Assembly: GCA_022495005.1 (NCBI GenBank)
Contig: JAGYXB010000080.1
Span: 97,138-161,137, forward strand
Length of the DNA stretch: 64,000 nucleotides
Reading direction: 5' to 3'
Source: Rhyacophila brunnea
Lineage: Eukaryota > Arthropoda > Insecta > Trichoptera > Rhyacophilidae
Made by a program: the position numbers and the translations under genes. This document shows, piece after piece, positions 1 to 11,509 of this stretch. The notes under the pieces are model-generated. The model was not told the origin of the DNA. It did not search any database and saw only the letters and a list, made by a program, of their open reading frames with translations. Numbering within the stretch: the first letter of the stretch is position 1; the number at the start of each line of letters is the position of its first letter.

Positions 1-1284
1 CTGTATTTGTTTTCTTTTGGCTTCCGAGTGTTTATACGGCATCAATCGAAAAGGTACTTTATCTTTTAAAAAGATTTTAAGTTCGCTGGTTCTACTTGGA
101 GGGCCTGAATCAGCGAATCTGTCTTCGAAGTCCTTCATGACCTTGGTCAGAGAGATGCGTGCTGCTTCAGGGATCCCCGGATTTAATTCTGCCAACGTTA
201 TGGGTCCGCATGATCGATGCGGTTTAGCGGTTTGACAATGAATGGTTTGCCTCTTCTTGTCACCGAAGTGCATGCAGCGCCTTTTCAGATCAATGACCGC
301 TTCTTGTTGACTCAAGAAGTCCAAGCCCAGTAGCAAGTCCACGCTTAAACCGTCAAACGCGAGAGCGTTCAGTTCCACCGGACTATCGCGCAAATATCCG
401 CGAATAAATACTTCGCCCCCGGTGCGTAAAGTTTCTCCATTGGCAGTGACCAGGTCTTGAGACATTCCCTTAACTCTATATGGTGGGCACACTAAGTCTC
501 TTCTGACTAGGGTCCGTGTAGCTCCGGTGTCGATAACGGCTTCGTAACTCCCGGTTACTCCATCAATGCGCAGGGGTAATCTGAGGAGAGGTTTCACATT
601 TACTTGTGAGTTTACTCCCCCCCCAGATAAATAGGCTCCTGCAGAAATCACGTTATCCGACACTACATACTTCAAGTTACCATTAAGTTCCACACTATTC
701 ACTTTATCTATAATATTTTTATATTTAACACTATTATTATACCTATTTTTATTTAATATCAAACTTTCACAATTATTTTTCACACTTTTACTGGGTAGAT
801 ATATTTTATCACTATCATTGTTGTAATCCTTTTTAAAATCAACCCCATCTTGTGCGGGCAACAATTTAGTTTTATTTTTACATGGTAATTTCGGTTTTAT
901 ATTTTTCTTTCTTCTTAAGTTATTATCATTCGCGTTATCGTTGGTGATAATTAATTTATTTATCACGCTTGGTTGATTATTTCTAGTTAAATCGGATGAA
1001 TAAACGTTAATTTCTTTTTGTTTATACGGTTGGATATTATTTGTACGGCTGGCCGGTTGGGTCGTGTTAGCACGTGTTTTTGTCGAGCTATTTTTAGAAA
1101 CTCGCGCGGCGTTTGCCGGTATTCCACTGTTTCTCAATATTTCTAACCGAGTTTTCGCGCTTGCCGTATTATTTATATCAGCTTCGATATACATGTTATT
1201 ATTTAATTCAGATACCCTATTTACTTTGTTCTTTAACATAATAGAGTCTTGATTAATGTTATATTGATATAGTACGTTAATATT
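1..1284 (-). CDS. pol: Ty3/gypsy-type Pol: linker, retropepsin, start of RT (partial)
   Basis: The minus strand is open from just below the TAA at 1285-1287 to the left edge of the window. The first ~200 codons are Asn/Lys-rich and low in complexity. Then comes an aspartic protease: the active-site motif IDTGATRTLV lies at about 507-534, followed some 65 residues later by the LLLGLDFL flap/helix motif of retropepsins. The last residues before the edge (a FADSG...F.L.PY-type stretch) look like the run-in to reverse transcriptase, so RT, RNase H and integrase lie outside the window. The protease would mature the Gag and Pol polyproteins of an LTR retrotransposon. The frame is the same as that of Gag and of the spacer block upstream, so Pol has no start of its own. 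Family-level call is firm; the long Asn-rich linker is unusual. Confidence 0.8.
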
Positions 1285-1869
1285 TTAAAAAAAAGGTTGG
1301 TTTTTATTATTAATAGGATCGATGCCTTTATAACAAGAATTTAAACAACAAAATTTTGCGTCTGGCCTGACGTTAATATTTGACGTTAATTTATTACTTT
1401 GGCCTTTGAGATAATTGACGGGTGCTTTAAGAGCCGGGTAATTAATAATTTTGCCAGAGTCAGCTAAATATTTACTTACGGTTTGGTTTTGTGAGATCTC
1501 TGGATGAGCTGCGCCGTAGAGATGTTCTCTGTTTGTAGATAAAACTTGTTTCCAATCATTCTTCACCTTTCTTTCCTCGGATTTTACCATAGTTTTACGT
1601 CTTCCACGTTCGTTACTAATTATTTCACCTAACAACGCCGAGCCAAATACTTTTCGTCGTTTTGACGTAATACCCGTAGTAGGTATTTTTATCTGGGTAG
1701 CACCATTTGTTTCGGCGTCGTTAGGCGAAGTTATACATTTATATGGAACGTAAAACTGTTTACTAACATAATCTTTCTTATTACCTTGAGGAGGTTTCAC
1801 ATATTCACTGTTGTCAGCCGTTAGAAGAACGTCCTGCCTTCCGCACTTAACACTAGTATTCAAGGACAT
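1285..1869 (-). CDS. Gag-Pol spacer block of the LTR retrotransposon
   Basis: A 194-codon open stretch in the same reading frame as Gag (upstream) and protease (downstream). It shows no recognisable domain; it is Lys/Asn/Ser-rich. It is bounded downstream by a TAA at 1285-1287 that sits directly in a run of eight T followed by A on the coding strand. Upstream, after the Gag TGA at 1972-1974, the frame stays open into this block. I read it as the N-terminal part of Pol, before protease, rather than a separate gene. The TAA may be a T-tract indel or point mutation, or a slippage site. Confidence 0.5.
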   Translation of the reverse strand: MSLNTSVKCGRQDVLLTADNSEYVKPPQGNKKDYVSKQFYVPYKCITSPNDAETNGATQIKIPTTGITSKRRKVFGSALLGEIISNERGRRKTMVKSEERKVKNDWKQVLSTNREHLYGAAHPEISQNQTVSKYLADSGKIINYPALKAPVNYLKGQSNKLTSNINVRPDAKFCCLNSCYKGIDPINNKNQPFF

Positions 1870-1971
1870 TGGAAGAATGTTCCCACTTTTAGCACCATGA
1901 TGTCTGGCACTTGCAGATCCCCAGTCATCACCGTCGAGCCGTGGGTGACGTCTAGCTCCTGCAAGTCCTCT

Positions 1972-3018
1972 TCATTGCTCCCTCTGGACGTTCTCAGCCG
2001 TTGTCGTCCTTTCTTGATATTCCGGTCGGTTGTAATCCCCGCGCCAGTTCCCTCGGTAGTCGCCACGGCCTCTACCACGGAAGTTACCTCGATTTACGAA
2101 ATATCCACCTCGGCCAACATAGGCTCCGGCCGGTGTTCTATCTGTGAGGTTTTCTTCCATCTGCGGTCTATGCCGGTCTACGTTTTCTGGGCGCGTTTCC
2201 CTCGTGGAATAGTTTATTTCGCGTGGTGGCGGCTGGCACGTACAGTGGCACGCGCAGTCTCTTTTAGTTGCTGGCCTCTGAATATGTGACAGCGGTACTG
2301 GAGGCAGGTAGTCTGGTGCCATCGGTCGAACGCGTTTGGCCACCTCCAGCAGTCCGTCTAGTGATTTCCAGCCACTCTGGCCCACTCGAAGCTGGTCGTG
2401 AGGGTAAAGAAGGTCGAAGAAAATCTCCGCCAATTCTTCTCCACCCGTAGTCGGCATCAAAACTTTGGCGAGCGCTTTCTTATTCAGCAAGAACGGAAAT
2501 ACGTCCTCGTCAGGTTTCTGTCGGCGAGTTTTAAGCTCGCTTTCCTGTACTCGTCGTCTTGTGGAAGATTCAAAGAACCGGGTCATCCGGCTTTTGAAGG
2601 ACTCCCAGTCGTCTTCGGGATCTACTTTCATGCTCCAGGTCTTGGCTTCACCTCGGAGCTGGCGTATAGCGAGTCGCGTCCAGTTTAGTGACGGGCTCCT
2701 GGCGGCTGCGTAATATTTCTCGCACTCCTCAAGAAATTCGGCTACTCTGTGCTGAGGTGCTCCGCTGAACGTCACCTCTAGTTCAGGTTTATGCATCCAT
2801 TCCTTGTATTTTGGAAATTCCCCGGTCCTAGTCTCCTGAGTAATGCTTGGTAAAGATGACTCCGTGCCCGGGCTCCTCACGAACGCTGGTATACTGCGCT
2901 CAGGTATTTGTATACCTTCTTCCATCTCCTCATTCCTCTGGATCGGCTCCATCAGTGGAGGGTCCGCCATCTCTTCGCTAGATGTGTGTGGGTCCTTTGT
3001 CTGCGATCTAGTTCTCAT
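1972..3018 (-). CDS. gag: Gag polyprotein of a Ty3/gypsy-like retrotransposon
   Basis: 348-codon ORF starting at ATG 3016-3018, the first ATG downstream of the LTR and primer-binding site. Residues ~90-240 look like the helical capsid domain of retrotransposon Gag (WMHKPELEVTFSG, then IRQLRGEAKTWSM and DWESFKSRMTRFF). A CACHCTC cluster follows, and the C-terminus is an Arg/Gly (RGG-type) tract, GRGGYFVNRGNFRGRGRGDY, in place of the usual CCHC zinc knuckle; this is probably the RNA-binding part. The ORF ends with TGA at 1972-1974, and the same frame stays open beyond it. Gag packages element RNA in cytoplasmic particles. The ORF itself looks intact. Confidence 0.85.
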   Translation of the reverse strand: MRTRSQTKDPHTSSEEMADPPLMEPIQRNEEMEEGIQIPERSIPAFVRSPGTESSLPSITQETRTGEFPKYKEWMHKPELEVTFSGAPQHRVAEFLEECEKYYAAARSPSLNWTRLAIRQLRGEAKTWSMKVDPEDDWESFKSRMTRFFESSTRRRVQESELKTRRQKPDEDVFPFLLNKKALAKVLMPTTGGEELAEIFFDLLYPHDQLRVGQSGWKSLDGLLEVAKRVRPMAPDYLPPVPLSHIQRPATKRDCACHCTCQPPPREINYSTRETRPENVDRHRPQMEENLTDRTPAGAYVGRGGYFVNRGNFRGRGRGDYRGNWRGDYNRPEYQERTTTAENVQREQ

Positions 3019-3052
3019 ATATATAATATATATATGAAATATATATATATAT
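3010..3052. repeat. AT dinucleotide tract at the Gag start
   Basis: Run of AT repeats with small interruptions just upstream of the Gag ATG, in the element's leader. Confidence 0.85.
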
Positions 3053-3120
3053 ATTCCTCGTGTCTGTCGTCCGGTCGTGGATTCGAGAAAAAGAAGCTTT
3101 TTCTGAGCCCGTAAACGTTT

Positions 3121-3127
3121 GGCGCCA
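3121..3127 (-). other. Primer-binding site of the LTR retrotransposon
   Basis: Read on the minus strand, TGGCGCC follows immediately after an LTR ending in AATT. TGGCGCC is the start of tRNA-primed binding sites in many gypsy-group elements; only about seven bases fit, so the tRNA is not identified. Confidence 0.5.
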
Positions 3128-3700
3128 AATTAACAACACCCCCTCAACGATACGCCACTGCGCACTTCGTTGATGTATTTTCCTAGCTCAGTCGGTGGAG
3201 GGGTTATTAATAATAACGATGTTTCCTTTTGAAAAAGTCGGTAATGACTTGGTTTTATTTCCTTGTATGTAGCGTCTAGTAAATAATTTTACAGGCCAAA
3301 TGTAGGTGAAGGCGGCAGACAGGAATACGTGACGACCGATGACTGCGAACGCGAGAGATGTTTCCCACCCGTAGGTAAACGGGATGTGAAACTCTCCCCG
3401 GGGAGTACTTCGGCGTTCAAGAAGCGAAGAGATGCGCGGCGAGAACTGGTGAAACTGGTCCAGAGTGTTTGAAGAGAGGCTGCTAGTAGAGATGAGACTT
3501 GTTCCCGAGGGAGGATCCGGTAGACTGATAAAAATCTCTCGGATGCGCCCTCTTTTATAGCAGCCTCCCTTATTCTAATTGGTCCAAAGAGTTTGAGAAG
3601 GGGTGACCAAAGATTCTACTATGTCCGTTAATTCGTACTGCGTAATATCTCTTGTTTATTTAATAAGAATTTACTGGATTGTCAGAAGGACCAAGTATCA
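3128..3700 (-). repeat. 5' LTR of the minus-strand retrotransposon (outer edge unclear)
   Basis: The LTR lies to the right of Gag and its inner edge ends in AATT at 3128-3131, next to the primer-binding site, as in gypsy-group LTRs. It contains a TATA box and an initiator in the right order (see promoter entry). The partner LTR lies off the left edge, so the outer boundary and target duplication cannot be set; 3700 is only a working limit. Confidence 0.6.
3523..3559 (-). promoter_or_regulatory. LTR core promoter: TATA box plus initiator
   Basis: On the minus strand TATAAAAG occupies 3559-3552 and TCAGTC, the arthropod initiator consensus, occupies 3528-3523. The distance from the first T of TATA to the initiator A is 33 bases, close to the canonical spacing, so transcription probably starts at about 3526 and runs left through R/U5, the primer-binding site and Gag. 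Confidence 0.6.
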
Positions 3701-5540
3701 AGAGATAATATATTCTGTGCACGTGGATGGATATATTGACGTTATAAAATATCGTCTATCTAATTCTATGGATTTTATATGAATTTATTTAGAGCATTTA
3801 AATAGCTATCTCCGGCATAAACTCGCGGTTTTAGTCTTATGCCAGGAGTAAACACACGATTTGATTAGCGTTTAAATTACATGCATTTACAACTACTTAC
3901 TAGGTACCTATTGACATAATAATAGGCCCTGTAATCATTATCCATCGACCTTCACATAAACATTTGTGATTTTACGACGTAAAACCTGTCTGTTGCCTTT
4001 ACCTTTTACAATATTACATTTATAATAATAACAGTTTAATCTTAAAACTACGTCTTATATAGTAATACGAAATAATATTTTACTATTTTCGAAAAATAGC
4101 AAAATACTACTTCTTCATAGAGGTAATTCGCAATTCAATGTCTAAGAGTATATCGATCGGCGATATTTCCCCCGCATTGCCTTATTTTTAGCCGCTGTCT
4201 TTACACCGCACAGCTGCATAAAGGTCGTGATTTTAATTTATTTTATTAGAAATCGGCGAAGCTCCCGTCTGTTGCTATCAAAAATTTACTCTTTCTTAAA
4301 TATGCGAATTTCCTCATGCTTTATATTACAGACGATAAATACTCTAATTAGGAACACAATAATGAAATAATATTTCCGAAAAGTTGAATTCTAGAGACTT
4401 TAAGGCGTTATTTTCTGAGTTAATCTGTGCGCCGGATACTTTTTAGCCGGTAACATTTTCGTATACACGCACAGAGGCACACCCATACCAACGCGTTGGT
4501 AGGTGTTGCTGCGTTATAATTTTAAGTGTTGCCACTCGCGGATAATTGATTCTATAATTATTAGTTTGCTATTAATGAGTTTACGAATCGAAATACTATT
4601 CGATTAGTGTGTTCCACATGACATATTAATTAATTATATACACTTTTAATACTAATCACTCGCTACCGCGTTCTTCTTCTTTATGTTAACAGTTATTCTT
4701 CTTCTTTCATACTATTACAAAATATATTAAATATTTACACTCTTATAATAATCTCTCGCTACTGCATTCGTCTCTTTATATTTAACAATCATTCTTCCCC
4801 TTTTATACTAATATACAGTTACATAATACATTTATATCTAACATTTTATAATAACATCGTCACAGGTTTTTTTATTGTACAGAACAAGGCAATTTTACAT
4901 CCATCATTCTTTCACACTGCATTACCCTGCTCGTAGCAATCGATGCCCCGTTCGATACGTTTACATACCGAACGGGTAGCGTAAAAACCTGTGAACAGAT
5001 AAACAATTTATATGTGATTCGACAAGGAAGCGTTTTTAGGCGTTTTACTAAGCCGTATAGTTAGAGATCAGGTTTACATGTCGGCTTATTACTAATCAAT
5101 TTATTGTGCGAAGGCACCTACCTACAGGTAGGTGGTGACAATAACTTTATATATTGTACATTATTTATTATTTTAATTTTTATTTAATTTTGACTCATAT
5201 TTTGGTTGTATTTGTTTTTTATTCGATCTCACTTCAATTGATAATATTGTTTTAATTTATTTTTTATAAAATTTTTATTGTAAATTTTGACTAATCATAA
5301 TTATTTGTTGATATTAATGTTATTGTAAGTGTAGATTGTTTCATATTTTGTGGTTTGTTAATATCTTAAATAATTTGTTTAATGCCCCTGACGTAGTATG
5401 AAATAATAATGTCCAACCTCATTAGTTTTAAATTAGTCTGTTATTGGGAAGGTATTATTGGACGGATAATTATTATGTACCTATTGTTATACTATTTCTA
5501 TCGCTTTGAATTTTGTTTGATAAATATTGTTTAAAAAAAA
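3701..5540. other. AT-rich stretch without a gene
   Basis: No ORF of substance and no recognised domain. The only structure noticed is a small imperfect inverted repeat (TCACAGGTTTTT near 4860 against AAAAACCTGTGA near 4984) enclosing about 110 bases. Confidence 0.6.
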
Positions 5541-5544
5541 TGTA

Positions 5545-5628
5545 TTCAGTTGAAAATGTCCCACTGAGGCGGACGAAACCGGTCCTAATATATTAATTAA
5601 AGTGGAATAAGTACTATAAAAAATTGCG
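5545..5628 (+). repeat. Single arm of the CTGAGGCGGACGAAACC repeat
   Basis: About 85 bases nearly identical to the right arm of the hairpin at 8612-8790, including CTGAGGCGGACGAAACCGG. A more diverged copy lies at 45761-45838. It looks like a terminus of a small DNA transposon or an element fragment. Confidence 0.7.
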
Positions 5629-5639
5629 TTTTATTAAAT

Positions 5640-5870
5640 AAAAACAACAAGGCTATGTTTAACACAAAAAATAGCAATTTAGCAACACGAGCTACGACGC
5701 TACGTGAAGCGATTCACCACAATTTGTCGGCAATACTTTTGGAAACTAACTCAAACATATGTAGACCTTTTATCTTACTCTAGCGCGTGTCGCAGAGATT
5801 ATAAGGGTGCCGAATACTTTCCCACTCGCACTCATGCATCGTTTTTGTTCAGGCCTTGATAATATTACTA
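5640..5870 (+). repeat. Interspersed repeat, copy 1 of 3
   Basis: About 230 bases shared with 45060-45290 and 62800-63020. The best-kept block runs from ACCTTTTATCTTACTCTAGC to the GCATCGTTTTTGTTCA stretch. No coding potential; family not named. Confidence 0.75.
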
Positions 5871-6527
5871 ATTGCACTTTTGGAGGAGTACACTGTGCTC
5901 TAAAGGGATCTTATAGAATATACTATATCACAATATTTGTGAAGGTGACATTCTTTATGAACATACACAATTTTAAAACATATCTGCTCGATTAATGGAA
6001 CCGCTGGAAGCTGTGTCCCATTGTATTCTTACCAAGCCGCAAAGGTCAATAATACTAGCATAATTTGTAAAAAGCTTCAGTCACATTACGGCTACTTATA
6101 TCGTAATTGGATATAATACTGGTGACTAAATTGGTAAAGCGCATCGGCCAGAATTCAATGTATACAGGCTCGAATTCTGTCAGGTGTCATATTTTTTTAA
6201 GTACCAATGTTTCTGAGGTGTTTTCAAACAGTGCAAGTAGGTAAGTATATTGTTCTTGTCGGTTTATAGGAAGCCAGCGGCAAACAAATTTTGAAAATAG
6301 CTGATATACCTACTGGATTATTTGTTAGGTTAGGTTTTCATTTTTGTATTCATGAATTTTGCCAAAATCAGCAATAAAAATTGGTGCAGTTCCCGCCTGG
6401 CTTCCTGTAAACCGACTTGCACCGGTATGTAAATCAGTGCCCCGCAACCTTTTCTCACCCACGACACACCACAGGTCTTCACAGAAGACAGTGACACACC
6501 GCATGTAAAATAATTTATACACCAAAA

Positions 6528-6947
6528 CATGGACCCCACATCCTGAAGGGGGACCCCAGACTAGGATATTTGCCCCCCCTACCTATCGCTAAGGTTAAAG
6601 ACAGTGTGATACTCTAAAATAGATTTTTGAAAATGGTGTTTGAGGTAAAATTAATGGTATTGAATGTTTGTATTTATTAATACATCCACTTGAATTATGG
6701 TTAGGAATATTTGTTTGTCGAATATTGACACAATAATAATAAATAATTATTGTAACCTACAATCGAATGTTTTAAATTATTAATACCAGCGTAGTAAAAT
6801 AGCGCTGCAGTCAATTATTCTTAATATGTGAGAAAATTTGTAATTTGTGTTTATCTCACTTATCTGGTTGACCTGCCACGCAGTCCCACCCCTGAGCCTG
6901 GTCCCCCAGGCTAGAGGCCTATCAGTCCCCACCCTGTGGGGGCCATG
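6528..6947. mobile_element. MITE with CATGG...CCATG ends and 8-bp TSD
   Basis: A 420-bp element with inverted GC-rich ends (CATGGACCCCACATCC and the reverse of GGGGGCCATG) flanked by the perfect direct repeat CACCAAAA at 6520-6527 and 6948-6955. Relatives lie at 42300-42648, 52141-52547 and (split) 21871-23054. The 8-bp duplication points to the hAT superfamily. No coding. Confidence 0.8.
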
Positions 6948-6955
6948 CACCAAAA

Positions 6956-8600
6956 TAACATTAGTTTATGTTTTTTTAGTTGATACATAATTAAATATAC
7001 ATGACAGACGAGGAAGAACTAAATGTACATTTGCATGTATTTGTATTAATAACAAATTAATGTGATACCTGAGCTTCTTTCAATGAAGGTAAAAGTTTTA
7101 TATATTTTTTGACTTGATATTTGAAAGAGCAACCCGAAGTTCTTGGTTATTCTACATTCTCTAAATTTTTAATTATAACTTGAGTTGAAAAACTTTTGCA
7201 CACATATATCGTAGATATGGTAGCTGAACTGCAATAGCCTTGTCGGAAATCCAAGAATATTCTTTTTTAACCGAAATCCAGAAAATAGCCAATGGAACAT
7301 CGGCAAAATTCAGTTTTTAGAGTCCCATCGTTTCTCAATTCAACTAATTCCTCTCAAATTTATAGAGAAAGCGCTTCTATAGAATTTTCGGCATTGGTTG
7401 CGAAAGGGTTTCGAATCCAGTCGTATTGATTGTATGAATGTAATGATGAAATTTCTTTTGCACCAAAGTTAATTGTTTTCGAGACGGATCCAAAATTAAT
7501 TGCTTGTTTTTAATGGTGGTCTGGTAGGTCCTTTGATACATTTGTAGAGATCCTTGTCTTAACTCCTTCTAGTTTATCAGAGCACGTCAATATATTATTT
7601 TCATTCTGACTGCATTGTTTTATTAAGTTCATGCAGGTGCTAAAATATATTACCGTACATATAAATATATGTACGCAAATTTGGTAATTAAGTAATTATC
7701 GTATAATATACAAAATTATTTGTTTTTTTACAAGCAATGCACCGCAACACACCTACCAACGTCTAGCGGCGCACCGGTGTGCTATAGAGCTACAAGTCTC
7801 ATGACTAAAGGCCGGATCTTTCAAGTTTTTAACCGTCAACCCATAAAAAAACACATTAAAATGGTGGACGAATCCAATATCCTAAGGAGGCTTTTGCCCA
7901 AATGATTCTTAGTATGGATTTCTACAATTAGTCAGTTGTTTTTTCTGGCAGCTCAGGTGCGATGGTAATTATTGTAATTAAAATAATCGTCTTGCTAATA
8001 TTATAATGCGACGTGCGGGCCACGCCAAACGAATTCAAATTCGCGATGTGTAATTAAAAAGGTCGCATTACAAAATTGATGTTTTGTTTTATTGCAGGTA
8101 AGTAATGGTAAACCATTTTTATAAAATGCGTGTAGAATATGTTTTTTCATAATTAAATATCGAATAGCTTTTGCGTACCTACCACTAATATAAATACAAA
8201 TATTGAAAGATTTTGTCCGCTGACCCGTTTTATGTTCTAAATGTATCATATTGATACCTATTAGTATTACCAAGCAACAATACAGTACCTACATATCGAT
8301 AAAAAGTCACATACCTACTTGTTTATTTCTTTTATGCTCTGCCCAAACTGGTCTATTTGATTATAAACTATTGACATTGAAGAATTTCATCAAATCGATC
8401 GTAAGAAATTTCATCTTCAAAATACCAGTGGCGTACATCTGTAGATGCGAGACATCCCTGAAAATATTCGTTTGAACCTACTATTATAATATTATGTATT
8501 GCGTAAGCCGTAATTGCATTCTTCTAAAGGTTTTTCAATATAATATTGCTTCAGATTTTCACTTAGTCATTGTATTACGTTAATATTTATTGATGTTTAA
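6956..8600. other. No gene seen
   Basis: AT-rich sequence with only short chance ORFs of low-complexity composition. No repeat shared with the rest of the window was noticed. Confidence 0.5.
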
Positions 8601-8611
8601 TTTAATAAAAC

Positions 8612-8790
8612 GCATTTTTTTGTAGTACTTATTCCACTTTTAATCAATAAATTAAGACCGGTTTCGTTCGCATCAGAGGGACATTTTCAACTGAACAAGG
8701 GAAGATTCAGTTGAAAATGTTCCTCTGAGGCGGACGAAACCGGTCCTAATTTATTGATTAAAAGTGGAATAAGTACTACAAAAAAAATGG
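8612..8790. repeat. Fold-back (hairpin) element
   Basis: Two arms of about 85 bases (8612-8696 and 8706-8790) are near-perfect inverted copies around a 9-base centre. Each arm carries the CTCTGAGGCGGACGAAACC motif that also occurs singly at 5545-5628. It would fold into a long hairpin; no coding. Confidence 0.85.
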
Positions 8791-8799
8791 AGCCATTGT

Positions 8800-10030
8800 C
8801 GAAAACTACCCTATCAAGACTCGTAACCGGACAAAATCTGACATTCGAATGAAATTTTCAAAATGGCGTCCTATGGTAGTTCGTAGTTCCATTTTTGTCC
8901 ATTCTACAGGTCAGTTTGTAGGTGTGTAACGTTAAAAAAGTCCCGCCGTCCCATTTAATACATTGTACGCTAAAGGCGCGCCGATTAGGTGGCCATTCGA
9001 CATAATTAGCATTATATTTTTATATTTAAATGTTGTAATTAAAAAGTAATTATCTGATATATGATTATATTATGTATTTGATTTAAATACTTTAATATTA
9101 TAAAGTGTAAAGAACTATTCATCACATAAAACGACTGGTACCTAGATACATATTTCATTAAAACACTTTATATGTACTTTCGTACTTTTTCCACATTTAT
9201 TTCATAATTTTGTTATTTAACCGTTTTTATCCTAATGGACATTTTCAATTGAATAACATTACAAAATATAGGTAGGTACATATTGCATAAAAAGTCAATT
9301 AATTAAGTATAGATAACGTGGGAGTCGTTGTTTACTTGAACAAACTTGTTGGTGATATTTGTCCTTATTTATTAAATGACTGATTTATAATATACATTAT
9401 GAAATAGCGTAAATTCATCACTGAAATTTGTTCTGTGTTTAAAATTCACCTACCTCAGATATTAAAAAAGGTTCCCTACCAATGACAAATTTTGAATGTG
9501 GTTTTATTGTTTTCAATCGCATGATGAATACAAAAAGTCCACTACTTAAAAATGAATTATTTTCCATACGATAGTATGTATCATCATCAGCTGTAGTATA
9601 TACCAATATTGTATATAAATTTATGTTTACCGTGGATTTACAAGAATAAAATTACAAAGCAAAGGATAATCTTAAAAAAATAACAATGCAATGTGCTTTT
9701 AAAACAATATTAATAGCAGGTTTACATAGTGCATTTGATAGTCACGCAGCCTTCGCTATCGAGGCTTGATAATTATATATTGTATGTGCCATATTATAAT
9801 TTTTAAGAATATTATATTTCATCCATTATTGTTATTTTTAAGTTAATAAGTCAAAAGAATAATATCAACTAAGATTTAATAACAATAAACAAAAAAATTT
9901 AGGTATACATTTCATTATGGTGAAATTCATTCTAAATAATTGGTAAAAGGTGGATATTATCAACAAACACGGTAGGAAATTGAATAGAAAAATTTCATAT
10001 GAATTGTCTGTACTTACAATAATTGTTAAT
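8800..10030. other. No gene seen
   Basis: AT-rich DNA next to the hAT remnant; may include the 3' end of that element, but no terminal inverted repeat or target duplication was found. Confidence 0.45.
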
Positions 10031-10042
10031 ATATCGGATGAT

Positions 10043-11502
10043 TCATGATGATGAACTGTTTTGTTTTTCGAAGTAAACGACGAAGAGTTGCTCGAGGTGG
10101 ATTGGTGTTATATTATGACGTCGATTATCCGCCAAAATCCATTTTAATTGAGAAAATGATCTTTCAACTTCAACTGATGTGACCGGGCAGTATTTTAACT
10201 TTTCGAACAGTTTTATTGTGTTTATATTGTCGTCATCAGTACAATTAATTTCTTTGTATTTTAATAATTTATTAACTTGACACAACGTTCGGTACCCAGG
10301 ATTTTTTACTAATGTATTTCGTAACTTTTCATTGATAAGTTCTCCTTTACTTCCAGGCACAATTGATAATGCTAACTGAAGATCTTGTATGATGTTGAAG
10401 GAGTCTTTAAGTTCTAGCCCTCGTTTTTCTAATTTGTCTATAGATGATTTTACTACTGAGAAGTGATTTTTAATAAAATTTAGATCATTTTCAATATCTC
10501 CATCTCGAAGCGCATTCTGAGCAGCTGAAATTGATAATGCAGCCTGACTATCAAAACTGTTTATTATGGATTTAATCCCTTCAAACTGATTTGCGTAATA
10601 TAACGCAGCACTTATCCACGTTCCCCACCGTGTAACTACTGGCTCTGGAGGTAGTGGTATATTTGGAAGAATGCTCAAAAATGCTGCGACTCTCGAAGGA
10701 GATTTTAAAAAAATCTTTTTAACATTAGAAATTAATTTATTTACGTTAGGATATACGGATCTAATTTCTTCTGCAACTCTATTAATTCCATGTGCAAAAC
10801 AGGTGCAGTGTAGCATATTTGGGTACAATTCTTTCATTTTTTTGCCAAATCTAATCATGTAAGGTGCTGCATCGGTCACTAATATTAAAAGTTTATTTCT
10901 GCTAGATTCATAATTTTCACCCCACAGTGCCAACAAAGAATCATTCATTAAACGAAATAAAGTATCTGAATTGCACCTTTCAATCACTTTTGTTGAAATT
11001 AAATGGCATAACTTCACCTCATTTTCGGCTAAGCGTCCACAAATCACGTTCTCTATATGTCTACCATTTTGGTCCGTAGTTTCATCGACACTTACCTATA
11101 CATAACAATCACTTAAATCTATTTTAATGTTATTTACTACTATATTATATAACTTTGGTAAATAGCGCTTTCGTAGATTTGATTCTGTAGGTAGCGTAAC
11201 TTTAGCGTATTTACCCGTTATACAATTATTTAAAAAAACTCGCATTACCGGATTCTGCGCTTGCATCCACGGTATGTTACACTTTATTAGAAATTCAGCA
11301 AAGTCTAAATTAAAGTCACTTTGATGGTCATAACACCAAGATTACGCTGATGAGTCTTACAGGAAACATGCTTAATTAACTTATTACATGCTATATTTAT
11401 ATTACACACACTGCAACGTATGACAGTTCCATCAAAACTCACATCACTATAGTCTTTAATCCAAAATTGGCGCGCGTTTTGGACGAATCGTATTCTGCAT
11501 TT
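10043..11502 (-). pseudogene. hAT transposase remnant, CGGBP1-like, with BED-type zinc finger
   Basis: Minus-strand gene read from ~11502. A BED-like finger (CSVCNINIACNKLIKH, ~11350-11420) comes first, as in CGG-repeat-binding-protein-1 relatives. A frameshift near 11335-11345 follows, then open frame to TAG at 11096-11098, then a continuous 334-codon stretch to 10043. That stretch has the RNase H-like region (LVTDAAPYMIRFGKKM, LHCTCFAHGINRVAEEI, TRWGTWISAALYYA) and a hAT C-terminal dimerisation motif (SVEVERSFSQLKWILADNRR). In hAT elements this protein cuts and pastes the element; CGGBP1 is a domesticated DNA-binding relative. One frameshift and one stop argue for a dead copy. The stop lies next to a GTAAGT, so an intron cannot be fully excluded, though the frame reads on across it. 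Confidence 0.75.
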
Positions 11503-11509
11503 TAAATAA

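Noticed and set aside
17..235. Plus-strand open frame at the left edge
   Set aside because: It is antisense to the Pol frame, which carries the protease motif and stays open on the other strand.
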